Source: Actinomycetota bacterium
GTDB taxonomy: Bacteria > Actinomycetota > Thermoleophilia > RBG-16-64-13
Length of the DNA stretch: 64,000 nucleotides
Reading direction: 5' to 3'
Assembly: GCA_016278725.1 (NCBI GenBank)
Contig: JADQBG010000002.1
Coordinates: 1-64,000, forward strand
The translations under genes were made by a program, and so were the position numbers. Position 1 is the stretch's first letter; every line of letters starts with the position of its first letter. Below are positions 48,796-57,688 of this stretch, one piece after another. Under the pieces are notes generated by a model. The model ran no database searches. It had not been told where the DNA came from and worked only from the letters and a program-made list of their open reading frames with translations.

Positions 48796-51303
48796 ATGGA
48801 TTCATATATTTGGCGCGCGGCGGCCTACTCCACGGAAGCCGCGCAGAGGATAGCCGCAGAACTCGATCTGCCCCTGCTCGTCGGCATCGTCCTGGCGAGG
48901 AGGGGCATCACCGATCCCGAGCAGGCCCGCCGTTTTCTCGAAGTAGATGGCCGGGTTCCCGACCCCTTCGCCTTCGCCGATATGGGGCAGGCGGTCGCAC
49001 TGCTCGAGGAGGCCCTGAGCAAGGGCCGCCGGGTGGTCGTGCACGGAGACTACGACGCCGACGGCATCACCGCGACTGCTCTGCTGATCCGGGGACTCGC
49101 TGCTTTGGGGCTTCAGGCCGAGGGTTTCTTGCCCAGCCGCTTCCGCGAGGGCTATGGTCTTTCGCGGCAATCGGTCGAGCACATAGCCGGCGGAGGCGAA
49201 GCCCTGCTCATCACGGTCGACTGCGGCGTTGCCTACCCGGAAGAGGTCAGGCTGGCCGGCGAGCTCGGCCTCAGCGTGATAGTGACCGATCATCACCGTC
49301 CGGGAACGGAGATGCCGCCGGGACCGGTCATCCATCCCTCGGTCGGCGAATACCCCGGCGATCATCTCGCCGGGGTGGGTATCGCGCTGAAGCTGTTGCA
49401 CGGCCTCTACGTCCACCGGGGCCGGGCGGCGCCCGATAGGCTTCCCCCCGAACTCGAGGAGCACCTAGACCTGGTCGCGCTGGGCACCGTGGCTGATCTG
49501 GTTCCCCTGGTGGGGGAGAACCGCTACTACGTGCGCGAGGGGCTTGTCCGGCTCGGGATGAGCCAAAAGGTCGGCCTCACCCGGCTGGTGCAGGTGTCGG
49601 GCAGCGCGGGCCGCCTGTCGGCGGAGACCCTGGGCTTCCGCCTGGGCCCGCGGCTGAACGCCGCCGGCCGCATCAGCGACGCCGAAAAGCCCCTGCGGCT
49701 GCTGCTCACCGACGATGATGCCGAGGCCGAACGGCTGGCGGCAGAACTGGACGAGATGAACCGGCAGCGTCAGGAGGTCGAGCGCCGGATCTTCCAGGAG
49801 GCGCTGGAAGAAGTGGAGGCTCTGGCTGAGTTACCGCGGGCCCTGGTTCTGGCGGGGGAGGGCTGGCACGAGGGTGTGGTGGGAATCGTGGCCTCCCGTT
49901 TGGTCGAGCGCTTCCACCGGCCCACCATCCTGCTTTCGGTGAGCGGCGATACGGCCCGCGGTTCGGGGCGCAGCATCCCCGCCTTCGACCTGGTGGCCGG
50001 CCTGCGCGCCTGCGACTCACTGCTGCTGCAGTACGGCGGCCACCGCCAAGCCGCGGGCTTGACCCTGGACCGCGCCGACATACCCGCGTTCCGTGAGGCC
50101 TTTCTCGCCCAAGTCGAGGAGCATCTGACCGAGGAAGACCTGCTGAAGTCGTTCGCGCCGGACGCTGTCGTGCGGGGCAAAGAGCTGACGTTGGAAGTGG
50201 CCGAGGCGCTGGAACGGCTGGCTCCCTTCGGCCAGGGCAACCCTCCGGTCAGGTTGCTCGCTCTGGCCGGGACCCTGTCCGACCCGGCCCTCACCCGCAC
50301 CGGAGAGCACCTGCGCTGCACCTTGGAGGTCGACGGCGTGGGGGCCAAGGGCATCGGGTTTCGCTTCGGTCACGTGCTGCCCGAGATCCAGGAGGATCCG
50401 GTTTGTCACGCCGGCCTCTTTCTCGAGGTGGCGGAGTGGCAGGGCTACACCCGCCCGGAGGTTCGCCTGCACAGCCTATACCGCCCCAAGGCGCTCGGAG
50501 AGGAGTCCCTGGGCTGTGCGCCCGCCTGCCCCTTCCGCGACGATCTGAGCGCGGCCGCCCCTTGCGAGAGCTGTGCGGACCCGTTCGGTTCGGCAAACCG
50601 AGCCTACCCCCTGGAAGGCAACGACCTGCGCGGCTCCGGCGGCTATCTCTCCTACATCGCCCAGATTCTCTCCAGCGGCGAGCCGGCGTCCGTGGTGGGG
50701 ATGACCGTATCTCAGCGACTGCCGGTCCTCACCAGTCATTTGCCGCTGATCGAACTCGGAGTGCGGGGAGTGGATTGCGTCAGCCGCGCCTGCTGGCGCA
50801 CGCGCCTGGACGAACTCCGCCCCGAGGCGCTGCTCTTCGTCGATTGGACCGCGGCCGAAAGGCGCGCCTCGCTGCTGCTCGAAAAGCGCCACGTTTTCGT
50901 GCTGGATCCGCCCTACCGGGCGGGACAGACCGTGCTGCTCAGGGAACTGCGCCGCAAGGGGCTGCAGGTGCACCTCCTTTATGGCGATGAGGAGCGTAGG
51001 TATACCGAAAGGGCTCTCAAGCTGCTCGAGCATCCCCGGCCTTGGATGGTGGAGCTCTACCGGGCGTACGAAAGAGGACTGCGGGATGTCGAAGCCTGGG
51101 AGCGGACCATCGAAGCCGTCCACGAGCGTTACGGGGTGCTCGGCTCGGCCGAAGAGGTCGGCAGGGCGGCCGATATCCTCAAAACGGCCGGACATGGTGG
51201 CTCCGGGGCCGTAGAGGCTACAATATCGGTAGAGGAAGTAGCCGCATATGCCGCCGCGGTCGGCCGGCTGGAGGAGGCACTTCGACTTTGCCGGACCCAC
51301 TAG
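48796..51303 (+). CDS. recJ: single-strand DNA exonuclease RecJ with a long C-terminal extension
   Basis: An 835-residue 5'-3' exonuclease. The DHH domain has HGDYDADG (about 82-89), 'LITVDCG', VTDHHRPG (about 162) and 'LVALGTVADLVPL'. The DHHA1 part has 'RLNAAGRISDAEKP' and 'QYGGHRQAAGL' (about 413-421), then the OB fold. From about residue 574 an extra 260 residues follow. They begin with four cysteines (574, 578, 590, 593), which may bind metal, then an unassigned alpha/beta region. Many Firmicutes RecJ proteins have C-terminal extensions, but the Cys set is notable. I start at the ATG 48796; the frame stays open far upstream across ubiB, which is not coding. Confidence 0.93.
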   Translation: MDSYIWRAAAYSTEAAQRIAAELDLPLLVGIVLARRGITDPEQARRFLEVDGRVPDPFAFADMGQAVALLEEALSKGRRVVVHGDYDADGITATALLIRGLAALGLQAEGFLPSRFREGYGLSRQSVEHIAGGGEALLITVDCGVAYPEEVRLAGELGLSVIVTDHHRPGTEMPPGPVIHPSVGEYPGDHLAGVGIALKLLHGLYVHRGRAAPDRLPPELEEHLDLVALGTVADLVPLVGENRYYVREGLVRLGMSQKVGLTRLVQVSGSAGRLSAETLGFRLGPRLNAAGRISDAEKPLRLLLTDDDAEAERLAAELDEMNRQRQEVERRIFQEALEEVEALAELPRALVLAGEGWHEGVVGIVASRLVERFHRPTILLSVSGDTARGSGRSIPAFDLVAGLRACDSLLLQYGGHRQAAGLTLDRADIPAFREAFLAQVEEHLTEEDLLKSFAPDAVVRGKELTLEVAEALERLAPFGQGNPPVRLLALAGTLSDPALTRTGEHLRCTLEVDGVGAKGIGFRFGHVLPEIQEDPVCHAGLFLEVAEWQGYTRPEVRLHSLYRPKALGEESLGCAPACPFRDDLSAAAPCESCADPFGSANRAYPLEGNDLRGSGGYLSYIAQILSSGEPASVVGMTVSQRLPVLTSHLPLIELGVRGVDCVSRACWRTRLDELRPEALLFVDWTAAERRASLLLEKRHVFVLDPPYRAGQTVLLRELRRKGLQVHLLYGDEERRYTERALKLLEHPRPWMVELYRAYERGLRDVEAWERTIEAVHERYGVLGSAEEVGRAADILKTAGHGGSGAVEATISVEEVAAYAAAVGRLEEALRLCRTH

Positions 51304-53582
51304 ACACCAAACTAGATGCCAAGAAGCATCCCGAGGCCGAGCCCGAACCCGAGGGTAACGGCCGCCGCGCGCTCCAGGCGGAGATCGGCGCCGGTCAGCA
51401 CGAGCAACTGCTTGACGATCTGTTTCGCCAGATTGCCCGCTACAACCCCGCCTTCGAGAGGGATCTGATCCGCCGGGCGTACGAGCGGGCGGTCTCGGGT
51501 CATCACCATCAGTACCGGGCCAGCGGCGAAGAGTACGTCCTGCATCCCTTGGGGACGGCCACCATCTGCGCCGATCTGCGGCTCGACTCAGCCACCATAG
51601 CCGCCGCGCTTCTCCACGACCTGGTGGAAGACACCGAGATAACCGTGGAGGAGATTCGCGACGAGTTCGGGCAAGAAGTCGCCCTTCTGGTCGACGGGGT
51701 GACCAAGCTGACGCAGATGGCTTTCTCCACGGTAGAGGAGGAGCAGGCCGAGAACTACCGCAAGATGATCATCGCCATGGCCAAGGATATCCGTGTCATT
51801 CTGATCAAGCTGGCGGATAGGCTGCACAACATGCGCACCCTGCGCTACCTGGGCAAAGATAAGCAGATCCAAAAAGCCAAGGAAACCCTCGAGATCTACG
51901 CACCCTTGGCCCATCGCTTGGGGATCGAGTCCATCCGCTGGGAACTCGAGGACCTGGCCTTCGCCACGCTTCATCCCCGCAAGTACGCGGAGATCCAGCA
52001 AATGGTCTCCCAGCGGCGTGCCGACCGCGAGGAATATATCGAGGAAGCGCGCACCTACCTGATAGAGGAGCTCGCCAAGGTCAAGATCCAGGCGGAGATC
52101 CAGGGCCGCGCCAAGCACTTCTACTCGATCTACGACAAGATGACCCGCAAGGGCAAGGAATTCAACGAGATCTACGACCTGACCGCGCTGCGCGTGCTGG
52201 TCGATTCGATCAAGGACACCTACGGCGCCCTGGGGATCATCCACTCGCTCTGGAAACCTCTTCCCGGGCGGTTCAAAGACTATATCGCCATGCCTAAGTT
52301 CAACATGTACCAGTCCCTGCACACCACGGTGATCGGCCCGCAGGGTAAGCCCCTCGAGATCCAGATTCGCACGCGCGAGATGCACGAAACCGCCGAATAC
52401 GGCATCGCCGCCCACTGGCTCTACAAGGAGAAGTTCGGCGAAGGCGTTGGGGCCAATGCCTCCAACAAGCTCCAGTGGCTGCGCCAAATGCTCGAGTGGC
52501 AGTCGGAAACCCGGGACCCCTCGGAGTTCATGGAGTCCTTGCGCATCGACCTCTTTCAGGAGGAGGTCTACGTATTCACGCCCAAGGGGGAAGTCAAGAG
52601 CCTGCCCACAGGGGCGACGCCGGTCGACTTTGCCTACGCCATCCACACCGAGGTCGGACACAAGTGCGTGGGGGGCAAGGTCAATGGGAGGATCGTGCCT
52701 CTCACGTACCGCCTGCAGTCCGGGGATATCGTCGAGGTACTCACCTCGAAGACCGCCACCGGTCCTTCCCGCGACTGGCTCAACTTTGTCCGCAGTTCCT
52801 CCGCCCGCCAGAAGATCCGCCAATGGTTCAAGCGCGAGCGGCGGGAAGACTTCGAACACATGGGCAAAGAAGCTCTGCTCAACTTCTTCCGCAAGCAGGG
52901 ACTGCCCGCCCAGCGCCTGATGGGGTCGGATGCCCTCGCCGAAGTCATCCGGGAGATGAATTTCCACAAGCGCGAGGAGTTCTTCGTCAGCGTGGGCTCG
53001 GGCAAGACCACTCCGCAGCAGGTTCTCACCCGCCTGCAGCCCAAGATCAAGACCGAACCCCGTGAGGAACCGGAACCCCAAGAGGCCGAGAAGAGCGAGA
53101 AGGCCCGCCGGGCCGCGGAATCCACCTCGTCTTCGCTCGGTATCCGGGTCGACGGGATCGAAGACGTGGCCGTGCGCATCCCGGCCTGTTGCCGTCCGGT
53201 CCCGGGGGACGACGTGGTTGGATACGTCTCCCTCGGCCGGGGCGTCGCCATCCACCGGCGCGATTGCCCGAACGTGCGCTCGCTGACCCGCGATCCCGCC
53301 CGCTTCGTCAAAGTGAGCTGGGACAAGGGCTCGCCGACGCCCTTCCGCGTGGAGATCCAGGTGGAGGCCTACGACCGCGACCGCCTGCTCGAGGACATCT
53401 CGCGCACCCTGAGCGAGAACGGGGTCAGCATAATCGGAGCGCGCATCCAGACCACCGACGACAACGTGGTCAAGGACCGTTTTGTCTTCGAAGTGCCGGA
53501 CTTCCGCCACTTGGACATGCTCCTGCAGAAGCTCAGACGGATCGACACGGTCTTCGATGCCTACCGGGTGACGCCCCACTAA
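51288..53582 (+). CDS. rel: bifunctional (p)ppGpp synthetase/hydrolase Rel
   Basis: A 764-residue stringent-response enzyme. The hydrolase domain has 'AALLHDLVEDTEITVEE' with the HD metal pair (about 110) and 'LADRLHNMRTL'. The synthetase domain has 'HFYSIYDKMTRKG', 'YDLTALRVLVDS' and 'MPKFNMYQSLHTTVIGP', the last being an actinobacterial form. TGS ('YVFTPKGEVKSLPTGATPVDFAY'), the CC zinc-finger region (about 634) and a C-terminal ACT domain follow. Both active sites look intact, so it should make and degrade (p)ppGpp. The start is TTG at 51288, with GGAGG at 51273-51277, overlapping recJ by 16 bases. Confidence 0.95.
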   Translation: MPDPLDTKLDAKKHPEAEPEPEGNGRRALQAEIGAGQHEQLLDDLFRQIARYNPAFERDLIRRAYERAVSGHHHQYRASGEEYVLHPLGTATICADLRLDSATIAAALLHDLVEDTEITVEEIRDEFGQEVALLVDGVTKLTQMAFSTVEEEQAENYRKMIIAMAKDIRVILIKLADRLHNMRTLRYLGKDKQIQKAKETLEIYAPLAHRLGIESIRWELEDLAFATLHPRKYAEIQQMVSQRRADREEYIEEARTYLIEELAKVKIQAEIQGRAKHFYSIYDKMTRKGKEFNEIYDLTALRVLVDSIKDTYGALGIIHSLWKPLPGRFKDYIAMPKFNMYQSLHTTVIGPQGKPLEIQIRTREMHETAEYGIAAHWLYKEKFGEGVGANASNKLQWLRQMLEWQSETRDPSEFMESLRIDLFQEEVYVFTPKGEVKSLPTGATPVDFAYAIHTEVGHKCVGGKVNGRIVPLTYRLQSGDIVEVLTSKTATGPSRDWLNFVRSSSARQKIRQWFKRERREDFEHMGKEALLNFFRKQGLPAQRLMGSDALAEVIREMNFHKREEFFVSVGSGKTTPQQVLTRLQPKIKTEPREEPEPQEAEKSEKARRAAESTSSSLGIRVDGIEDVAVRIPACCRPVPGDDVVGYVSLGRGVAIHRRDCPNVRSLTRDPARFVKVSWDKGSPTPFRVEIQVEAYDRDRLLEDISRTLSENGVSIIGARIQTTDDNVVKDRFVFEVPDFRHLDMLLQKLRRIDTVFDAYRVTPH

Positions 53583-53617
53583 GAGCCTCCCGCCGGGCGG
53601 TGCTCCCACAGCCTCGG

Positions 53618-53644
53618 GCTGCGGCCGCGCGGCGCTGCCGCAGC
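53618..53644 (+). terminator. stem-loop after rel
   Basis: A 7-bp stem (53618-53624 with 53638-53644) with an inner GC-rich helix lies 36 bases after the rel stop. There is no T-tract. It may partly separate rel from the next gene, which has its own promoter. Confidence 0.45.
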
Positions 53645-53662
53645 CGCTGGGCCTCCCGCCTC

Positions 53663-53671
53663 TGTTACAAT
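53663..53671 (+). promoter_or_regulatory. extended -10 promoter of the MBL hydrolase gene
   Basis: TG, one base, then TACAAT (53666-53671) forms an extended -10 element about 35 bases before the ATG. A -35 is not needed for this class and none is seen. Confidence 0.5.
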
Positions 53672-53705
53672 CCTCGGGCCCGCTCACACGACCCAAGAGG
53701 CGGCT

Positions 53706-54329
53706 ATGGAGGTCCTCTGCATTCCCGTTGGCCCGCTGCAGGCCAACTGTTACCTGGTGGACGATGGCCACGGCACGGCCTGCATCGTCGACCCCGGAGG
53801 CGAACCGGAGCGACTGGTGCACGCCCTGGAGCAACGGGAGTTGGACCTGGTGCAGATCCTGCTCACCCACGGCCATTTCGATCACATGGCGGGCACGGCT
53901 CAACTGGCCGAACGCACCGGGGCCCGCGTCGGTTGTTCGCCCCAGGTCAAAGAGATGATCGAGGATCCGGACCGATTCCTGCTTTTTCCGGGCTTCGAAG
54001 GCATCCCCGGGCATACGCCCGAGCAACTGTTGCACGACGGGGAGCAGGTGCCGGTGGGGGAGCTCATCTTCACCACTGTGGCCACGCCCGGTCACGGCCC
54101 CGGCGACCTGACCTTCGCCGCCGGTGGTGCTCTCTTCTGCGGGGATCTGCTCTTCTACCGCTCCATCGGACGCACGGATTTTCCCGGGGGAGACCACGCC
54201 ACGCTGCTTGCTTCGGTTCGCCGGCTGAGCGAGCTCTTCCCCCCCGAGACGTTGGTCTATCCCGGGCACATGCAGCCGACCACCTTGGGAGCGGAGATCC
54301 TGTCCAACCCGTTCCTCAGAGGGATGTAA
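53706..54329 (+). CDS. metallo-beta-lactamase-fold hydrolase, glyoxalase II-like
   Basis: A 207-residue MBL-fold protein. The metal site is 'LLTHGHFDHMAG', 'TPGHGPGDLTF', 'FCGDLLF' and 'YPGHMQPTT'. The pattern is that of the small glyoxalase II-like hydrolases (YcbL type) common beside hisS in Firmicutes and Actinobacteria. The natural thioester is unknown; no glutathione genes are visible. It starts 123 bases after rel and ends 3 bases before hisS. Confidence 0.9.
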   Translation: MEVLCIPVGPLQANCYLVDDGHGTACIVDPGGEPERLVHALEQRELDLVQILLTHGHFDHMAGTAQLAERTGARVGCSPQVKEMIEDPDRFLLFPGFEGIPGHTPEQLLHDGEQVPVGELIFTTVATPGHGPGDLTFAAGGALFCGDLLFYRSIGRTDFPGGDHATLLASVRRLSELFPPETLVYPGHMQPTTLGAEILSNPFLRGM

Positions 54330-54332
54330 GCC

Positions 54333-55625
54333 GTGGCCGAGAAACTGACCGCGCCCAAGGGCACCTACGACATCCTCCCCGAGGACCAGCCGCGCCGGCG
54401 TTGGCTCGCCGACAAAGCCGCGGATGTCTTCCAGAGATACGGCTACGGCCGGCTCGACACGCCGATGTTCGAGGAAACCCGGCTTTTCACCCGTGGCGTG
54501 GGGGAGTCCACCGACATTGTGCGCAAGGAGATGTACACCTTCCAGGACCTGGGCGGACGCAGCATGACCCTGCGTCCGGAAGGCACTGCCCCCGCCGCCC
54601 GGGCTTACGTCGAGCACGGCTTCAAGACCAAGCCGCAGCCGGTGAAGTTCTGGTATCACTGGGCCATGTTTCGCTACGAGAGCCCGCAGTCGGGGCGCTA
54701 CCGGCAGCATTACCAGTTCGGCATCGAGGCCTTCGGCTCGGACTCGCCGGCCCTGGACGCCGAGGCCATCGGCGTGCTGGCCACACTGTATCGGGAGATC
54801 GGCCTGCGCCAGGTGGACCTCCGGCTGAACTCCATGGGCTGCCGGGAATGCCGCCCCGGGTACGTCGAGAGCCTCCGGCGCTTCTTGGAAGAGCGCGGCT
54901 CCGAGCTATGCGCGGATTGCCGGGAGCGCACGGCGCTCAATCCGCTGCGCACCTTTGACTGTAAGGTCGAGGGCTGCCGCCAGGTGCTGACCGCGGCTCC
55001 CCGGCTGCCCGACTCGTTGTGCCCCGCCTGCAAGGACCACCATGACACGGTCAAGGCCTACCTGGCCCTGCAGGGGATCGACTACCTGGAGGACCACACC
55101 CTGGTGCGGGGTATGGACTACTACACCCGCACCACCTTCGAATTTCAATCCCCCGTGCTGGGGGCCCAGTCCGGCGTGGGTGGGGGAGGCCGCTACGACA
55201 ACCTGGTCGAGTCCATCGGCGGGACGGATGTGCCCGGGGTCGGATTCGGTACCGGGGTAGAGCGCATCCTGCTCGCGCTCGAGCGCTCCGGGGTCGAGGT
55301 CCCCGAGCCTCCCCGGCCCGCTGCCTACGTGGTCGCGGTGGACGAGGCCTCCCGGCGGGAGGCATTCCGTTTGGCCCACGAGCTCCGCACCACCGGGACC
55401 AAGGTGGAACTCGACTACCTGGGCAGGAGCGTCAAAGGGCAGATGAAACAGGCGGCCGGATCCCGCGCGCATTACGCCGCCATCCTCGGTGAGCAGGAAC
55501 TGGCCGAGGGCTCAGTGACCGTGCGCGACATGAGCACGGGAGCAGAGGAGCGCCTGCTTTGGGAGCAGGCAAAGGCCAAGATAGTGTCCGGTCCGGAAAC
55601 AGCGAGGGGCGACGATGACCTATAG
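54333..55625 (+). CDS. hisS: histidyl-tRNA synthetase
   Basis: A 430-residue class II synthetase. It has 'KGTYDILPEDQPRR', motif 2 'RPEGTAPAARAYVEHG' and 'YHWAMFRYESPQSGRYRQHYQFGIEAF', the histidine-binding 'LVRGMDYYTRTTFEF', 'GGGGRYDNLVESIGG', and an anticodon-binding C-terminal domain from about residue 330. A four-cysteine insert ('GCRECRPGY', 'SELCADCRERT', 'LCPACK') lies in the middle. The GTG start; its end overlaps aspS by 11 bases. Confidence 0.96.
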   Translation: MAEKLTAPKGTYDILPEDQPRRRWLADKAADVFQRYGYGRLDTPMFEETRLFTRGVGESTDIVRKEMYTFQDLGGRSMTLRPEGTAPAARAYVEHGFKTKPQPVKFWYHWAMFRYESPQSGRYRQHYQFGIEAFGSDSPALDAEAIGVLATLYREIGLRQVDLRLNSMGCRECRPGYVESLRRFLEERGSELCADCRERTALNPLRTFDCKVEGCRQVLTAAPRLPDSLCPACKDHHDTVKAYLALQGIDYLEDHTLVRGMDYYTRTTFEFQSPVLGAQSGVGGGGRYDNLVESIGGTDVPGVGFGTGVERILLALERSGVEVPEPPRPAAYVVAVDEASRREAFRLAHELRTTGTKVELDYLGRSVKGQMKQAAGSRAHYAAILGEQELAEGSVTVRDMSTGAEERLLWEQAKAKIVSGPETARGDDDL

Positions 55626-57372
55626 GACTCACTGGTGTGGCGAGATCGGCCCCGATTCGGTGGACCAAGAGGTGCGCGTGGCCGGCTGGGTTCACCGCCG
55701 GCGGGACCACGGCGGCCTCATCTTCATCGACCTTCGCGACCGCAGTGGGTTGCTTCAGTTGGTGTTCGATCCGCAGGTGGACGCCCAAGCCCACGACGCC
55801 GCGGAGAACCTCCGCGGTGAGTTCGTGGTTTCGGTCGCGGGCAAGGTGGTGCCGCGGGCGGAGGACCAGGTGAATCCCAATCTCACCACCGGCGCGGTCG
55901 AGGTGTCCGTATCCGGGGTCCAAGTGCTCGCGCGTTCCGAGACCCCGCCCTTCTTCCCCGAGGAGAGGGTTGAAGTCGACGAGACCCTGAGGCTTCGCTA
56001 CCGCTACATCGATCTGCGCCGGGAGCGCATGCAGCGCAACCTCATCCTGCGGGACCGGGCGGTGCAGAGCGCCCGCCGGTACCTGGAGGCCGGCGGCTTC
56101 CTGGAGATCGAGACACCGATTCTCACCAAGAGCACGCCCGAGGGCGCCCGGGACTTCCTGGTACCCAGCCGCCTGCAGCCGGGGGAGTTCTACGCCCTGC
56201 CTCAGTCCCCGCAGCTTTTCAAGCAGTTGCTGATGACCGCGGGCTTCGAGCGCTACTACCAGATGGCCCGCGCATTCCGCGACGAGGACCTGAGGGCCGA
56301 CCGGCAACTCGAGCACACCCAGATCGATCTGGAGATGGCCTTCGTGGGCGAGCCCGAGGTGCAGGACCTGGTCGAGGGGATGATGGTCCATATCTGGCGC
56401 GAGGCGCTGGCGGTGAACCTCGAGCGGCCCTTCCCGCGCATGACCTACGCGGAGGCCATGCTGCGTTACGGCAGCGACAAACCCGACGTCCGTTTCGGCC
56501 TGGAGATCGTGGACGTGTCCGATCTGGTCGGAGGAGTGGACTTCAAGGTCTTCTCTCAGGCGGTAAGCGGCGGCGGGGCCGTGCGCGGTATCCGGGTGCC
56601 CGGGGCCTCCGGTTTCTCGCGCAAGGACGTGGACGATCTTGCGGCGGAGGCGGCGGTCTTCGGCGCCAAGGGCCTCGCCCCCATCTGGGTGGAGGCCGAA
56701 GGCGTCCGCTCGCCCATCGCCAAGTTCTTCACCGAAGCAGAGATGGCCGCGCTGCTCGAGCGGCTGGAGGCGCAACCGGGGGACCTGTTGCTCTTCGTGG
56801 CCGACCGCCTGGGTGTGGTCGAGCCGAGTCTGGGTGCGCTTCGCCTCTCGCTGGCTTCGCGCCTCGGCATCGAGCGAAAGGGCTGGGAGTTCCTCTGGAT
56901 AGTGGATCCACCCATGTTCGAAAGGGACGAACGAGAAGGCCGGGCCAAGGCGGTGCACCATCCCTTCACCCGGCCGCGGCTGGAGCGGCTGGAGGAACTC
57001 GAGGAACACCCATTCTCCCTGGGCACCTACGCCTACGATCTGGTGCTCAACGGCGTGGAGTTGGGAAGCGGCTCGATCCGGATTTCCACTCCGGACCTGC
57101 AGGAGGCGGTCTTTGCCGTCCTCGGCCTGGACGAAGAGGAGATCCAGGCCAAGTTCGGTTTTCTGGTCGAAGCCATGGATTACGGCATGCCCCCGCACGG
57201 CGGCATGGCCCTGGGCCTCGACCGGATAGTCGCCCTCATGGCGGGGGAGAGCTCCATCCGCGAAGTGATCGCCTTTCCCAAGACCCAGAGCGGTTCGGAC
57301 CCCATGACCGGCGCGCCTTCGGCCGTCGAGGCCGAGCAGTTGCACGAACTCCACATCCGCACCGCGAAGTAG
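55615..57372 (+). CDS. aspS: aspartyl-tRNA synthetase, probably non-discriminating (Asp/Asn)
   Basis: A 585-residue bacterial-type AspRS: OB anticodon domain, catalytic core and GAD insert. Motifs are 'GWVHRRRDHGGLIFIDLRD', 'YRYIDLRRERMQRNLILR', 'PQSPQLFKQLLM', 'MARAFRDEDLRADRQLEHTQ' and 'GMALGLDRIVALMAG'. His32 lies where E. coli AspRS has Leu, and the following loop lacks the E. coli Lys. In Pseudomonas aeruginosa these positions (His, Gly) let the enzyme also charge tRNA-Asn. So this enzyme probably makes Asp-tRNA-Asn for a GatCAB amidotransferase. Overlaps hisS. Confidence 0.95.
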   Translation: MTYRTHWCGEIGPDSVDQEVRVAGWVHRRRDHGGLIFIDLRDRSGLLQLVFDPQVDAQAHDAAENLRGEFVVSVAGKVVPRAEDQVNPNLTTGAVEVSVSGVQVLARSETPPFFPEERVEVDETLRLRYRYIDLRRERMQRNLILRDRAVQSARRYLEAGGFLEIETPILTKSTPEGARDFLVPSRLQPGEFYALPQSPQLFKQLLMTAGFERYYQMARAFRDEDLRADRQLEHTQIDLEMAFVGEPEVQDLVEGMMVHIWREALAVNLERPFPRMTYAEAMLRYGSDKPDVRFGLEIVDVSDLVGGVDFKVFSQAVSGGGAVRGIRVPGASGFSRKDVDDLAAEAAVFGAKGLAPIWVEAEGVRSPIAKFFTEAEMAALLERLEAQPGDLLLFVADRLGVVEPSLGALRLSLASRLGIERKGWEFLWIVDPPMFERDEREGRAKAVHHPFTRPRLERLEELEEHPFSLGTYAYDLVLNGVELGSGSIRISTPDLQEAVFAVLGLDEEEIQAKFGFLVEAMDYGMPPHGGMALGLDRIVALMAGESSIREVIAFPKTQSGSDPMTGAPSAVEAEQLHELHIRTAK

Positions 57373-57484
57373 GTTCCGGAACCTTCCGTCGACGTCTTCG
57401 TTGGAACCACTACACTTCTTCGGTTCATTGGCCGATAGAGGGATTGTTGGGCAGGAATGGAGGCGTTCGGGAGGCCGGCCGGGT

Positions 57485-57513
57485 TTGTCGCACTGGGTGG
57501 CGTGGGGTAGAAT
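57485..57513 (+). promoter_or_regulatory. promoter of the structured leader and lipoprotein
   Basis: TTGTCG (57485-57490), a 17-base spacer and TAGAAT (57508-57513) form a good promoter. Transcription would begin near 57520, leaving a leader of about 170 bases. Confidence 0.6.
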
Positions 57514-57519
57514 AACTGC

Positions 57520-57688
57520 GCTCGACCTTGTACGTGAGCTGGCTACTTCTTGAGCCAACACATTCTGAAGGGGAGGCGATTTTTTCCGGGCGGCAATGCC
57601 CTCCGGCGAGGCGCCACCCACCTGCGAAAGCAGGTTCAGGAACATGTCAGACACGGCAAGGTGGAGCATTTTTTTGTGGAGGCACACT
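57520..57688 (+). promoter_or_regulatory. structured 5' leader with terminator-like 3' end, class unknown
   Basis: The leader contains several short hairpins. Its 3' part is a multi-branched unit: an outer stem (57611-57618 with 57660-57667, one G-A mismatch) encloses a GAAA-capped 6-bp hairpin (57620-57635). Seven T (57669-57675) follow directly, so the outer stem plus T-run would act as an intrinsic terminator, 14 bases before the lipoprotein ATG. GGAGG at 57678-57682 is the ribosome site. I could not match it to a known riboswitch, SRP RNA, 6S RNA or tmRNA. It may be a regulatory leader or a small RNA gene. Confidence 0.5.

Noticed and set aside
47078-48805. Minus-strand open frame of 575 codons across ubiB
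   Set aside because: Antisense shadow; the plus-strand gene has all ABC1 kinase motifs.
51588-54710. Minus-strand open frame of over 1000 codons across rel, the MBL hydrolase and hisS
   Set aside because: It is the antisense shadow of three well-supported genes in high-GC DNA; the translation has no recognisable domain and is His/Gly/Leu-rich.
57611-57675. SRP (4.5S), 6S or tmRNA gene in the leader of the lipoprotein gene
   Set aside because: The SRP apical signature, the 6S bubble and tmRNA tRNA-like ends are absent. Kept only as an unassigned leader.
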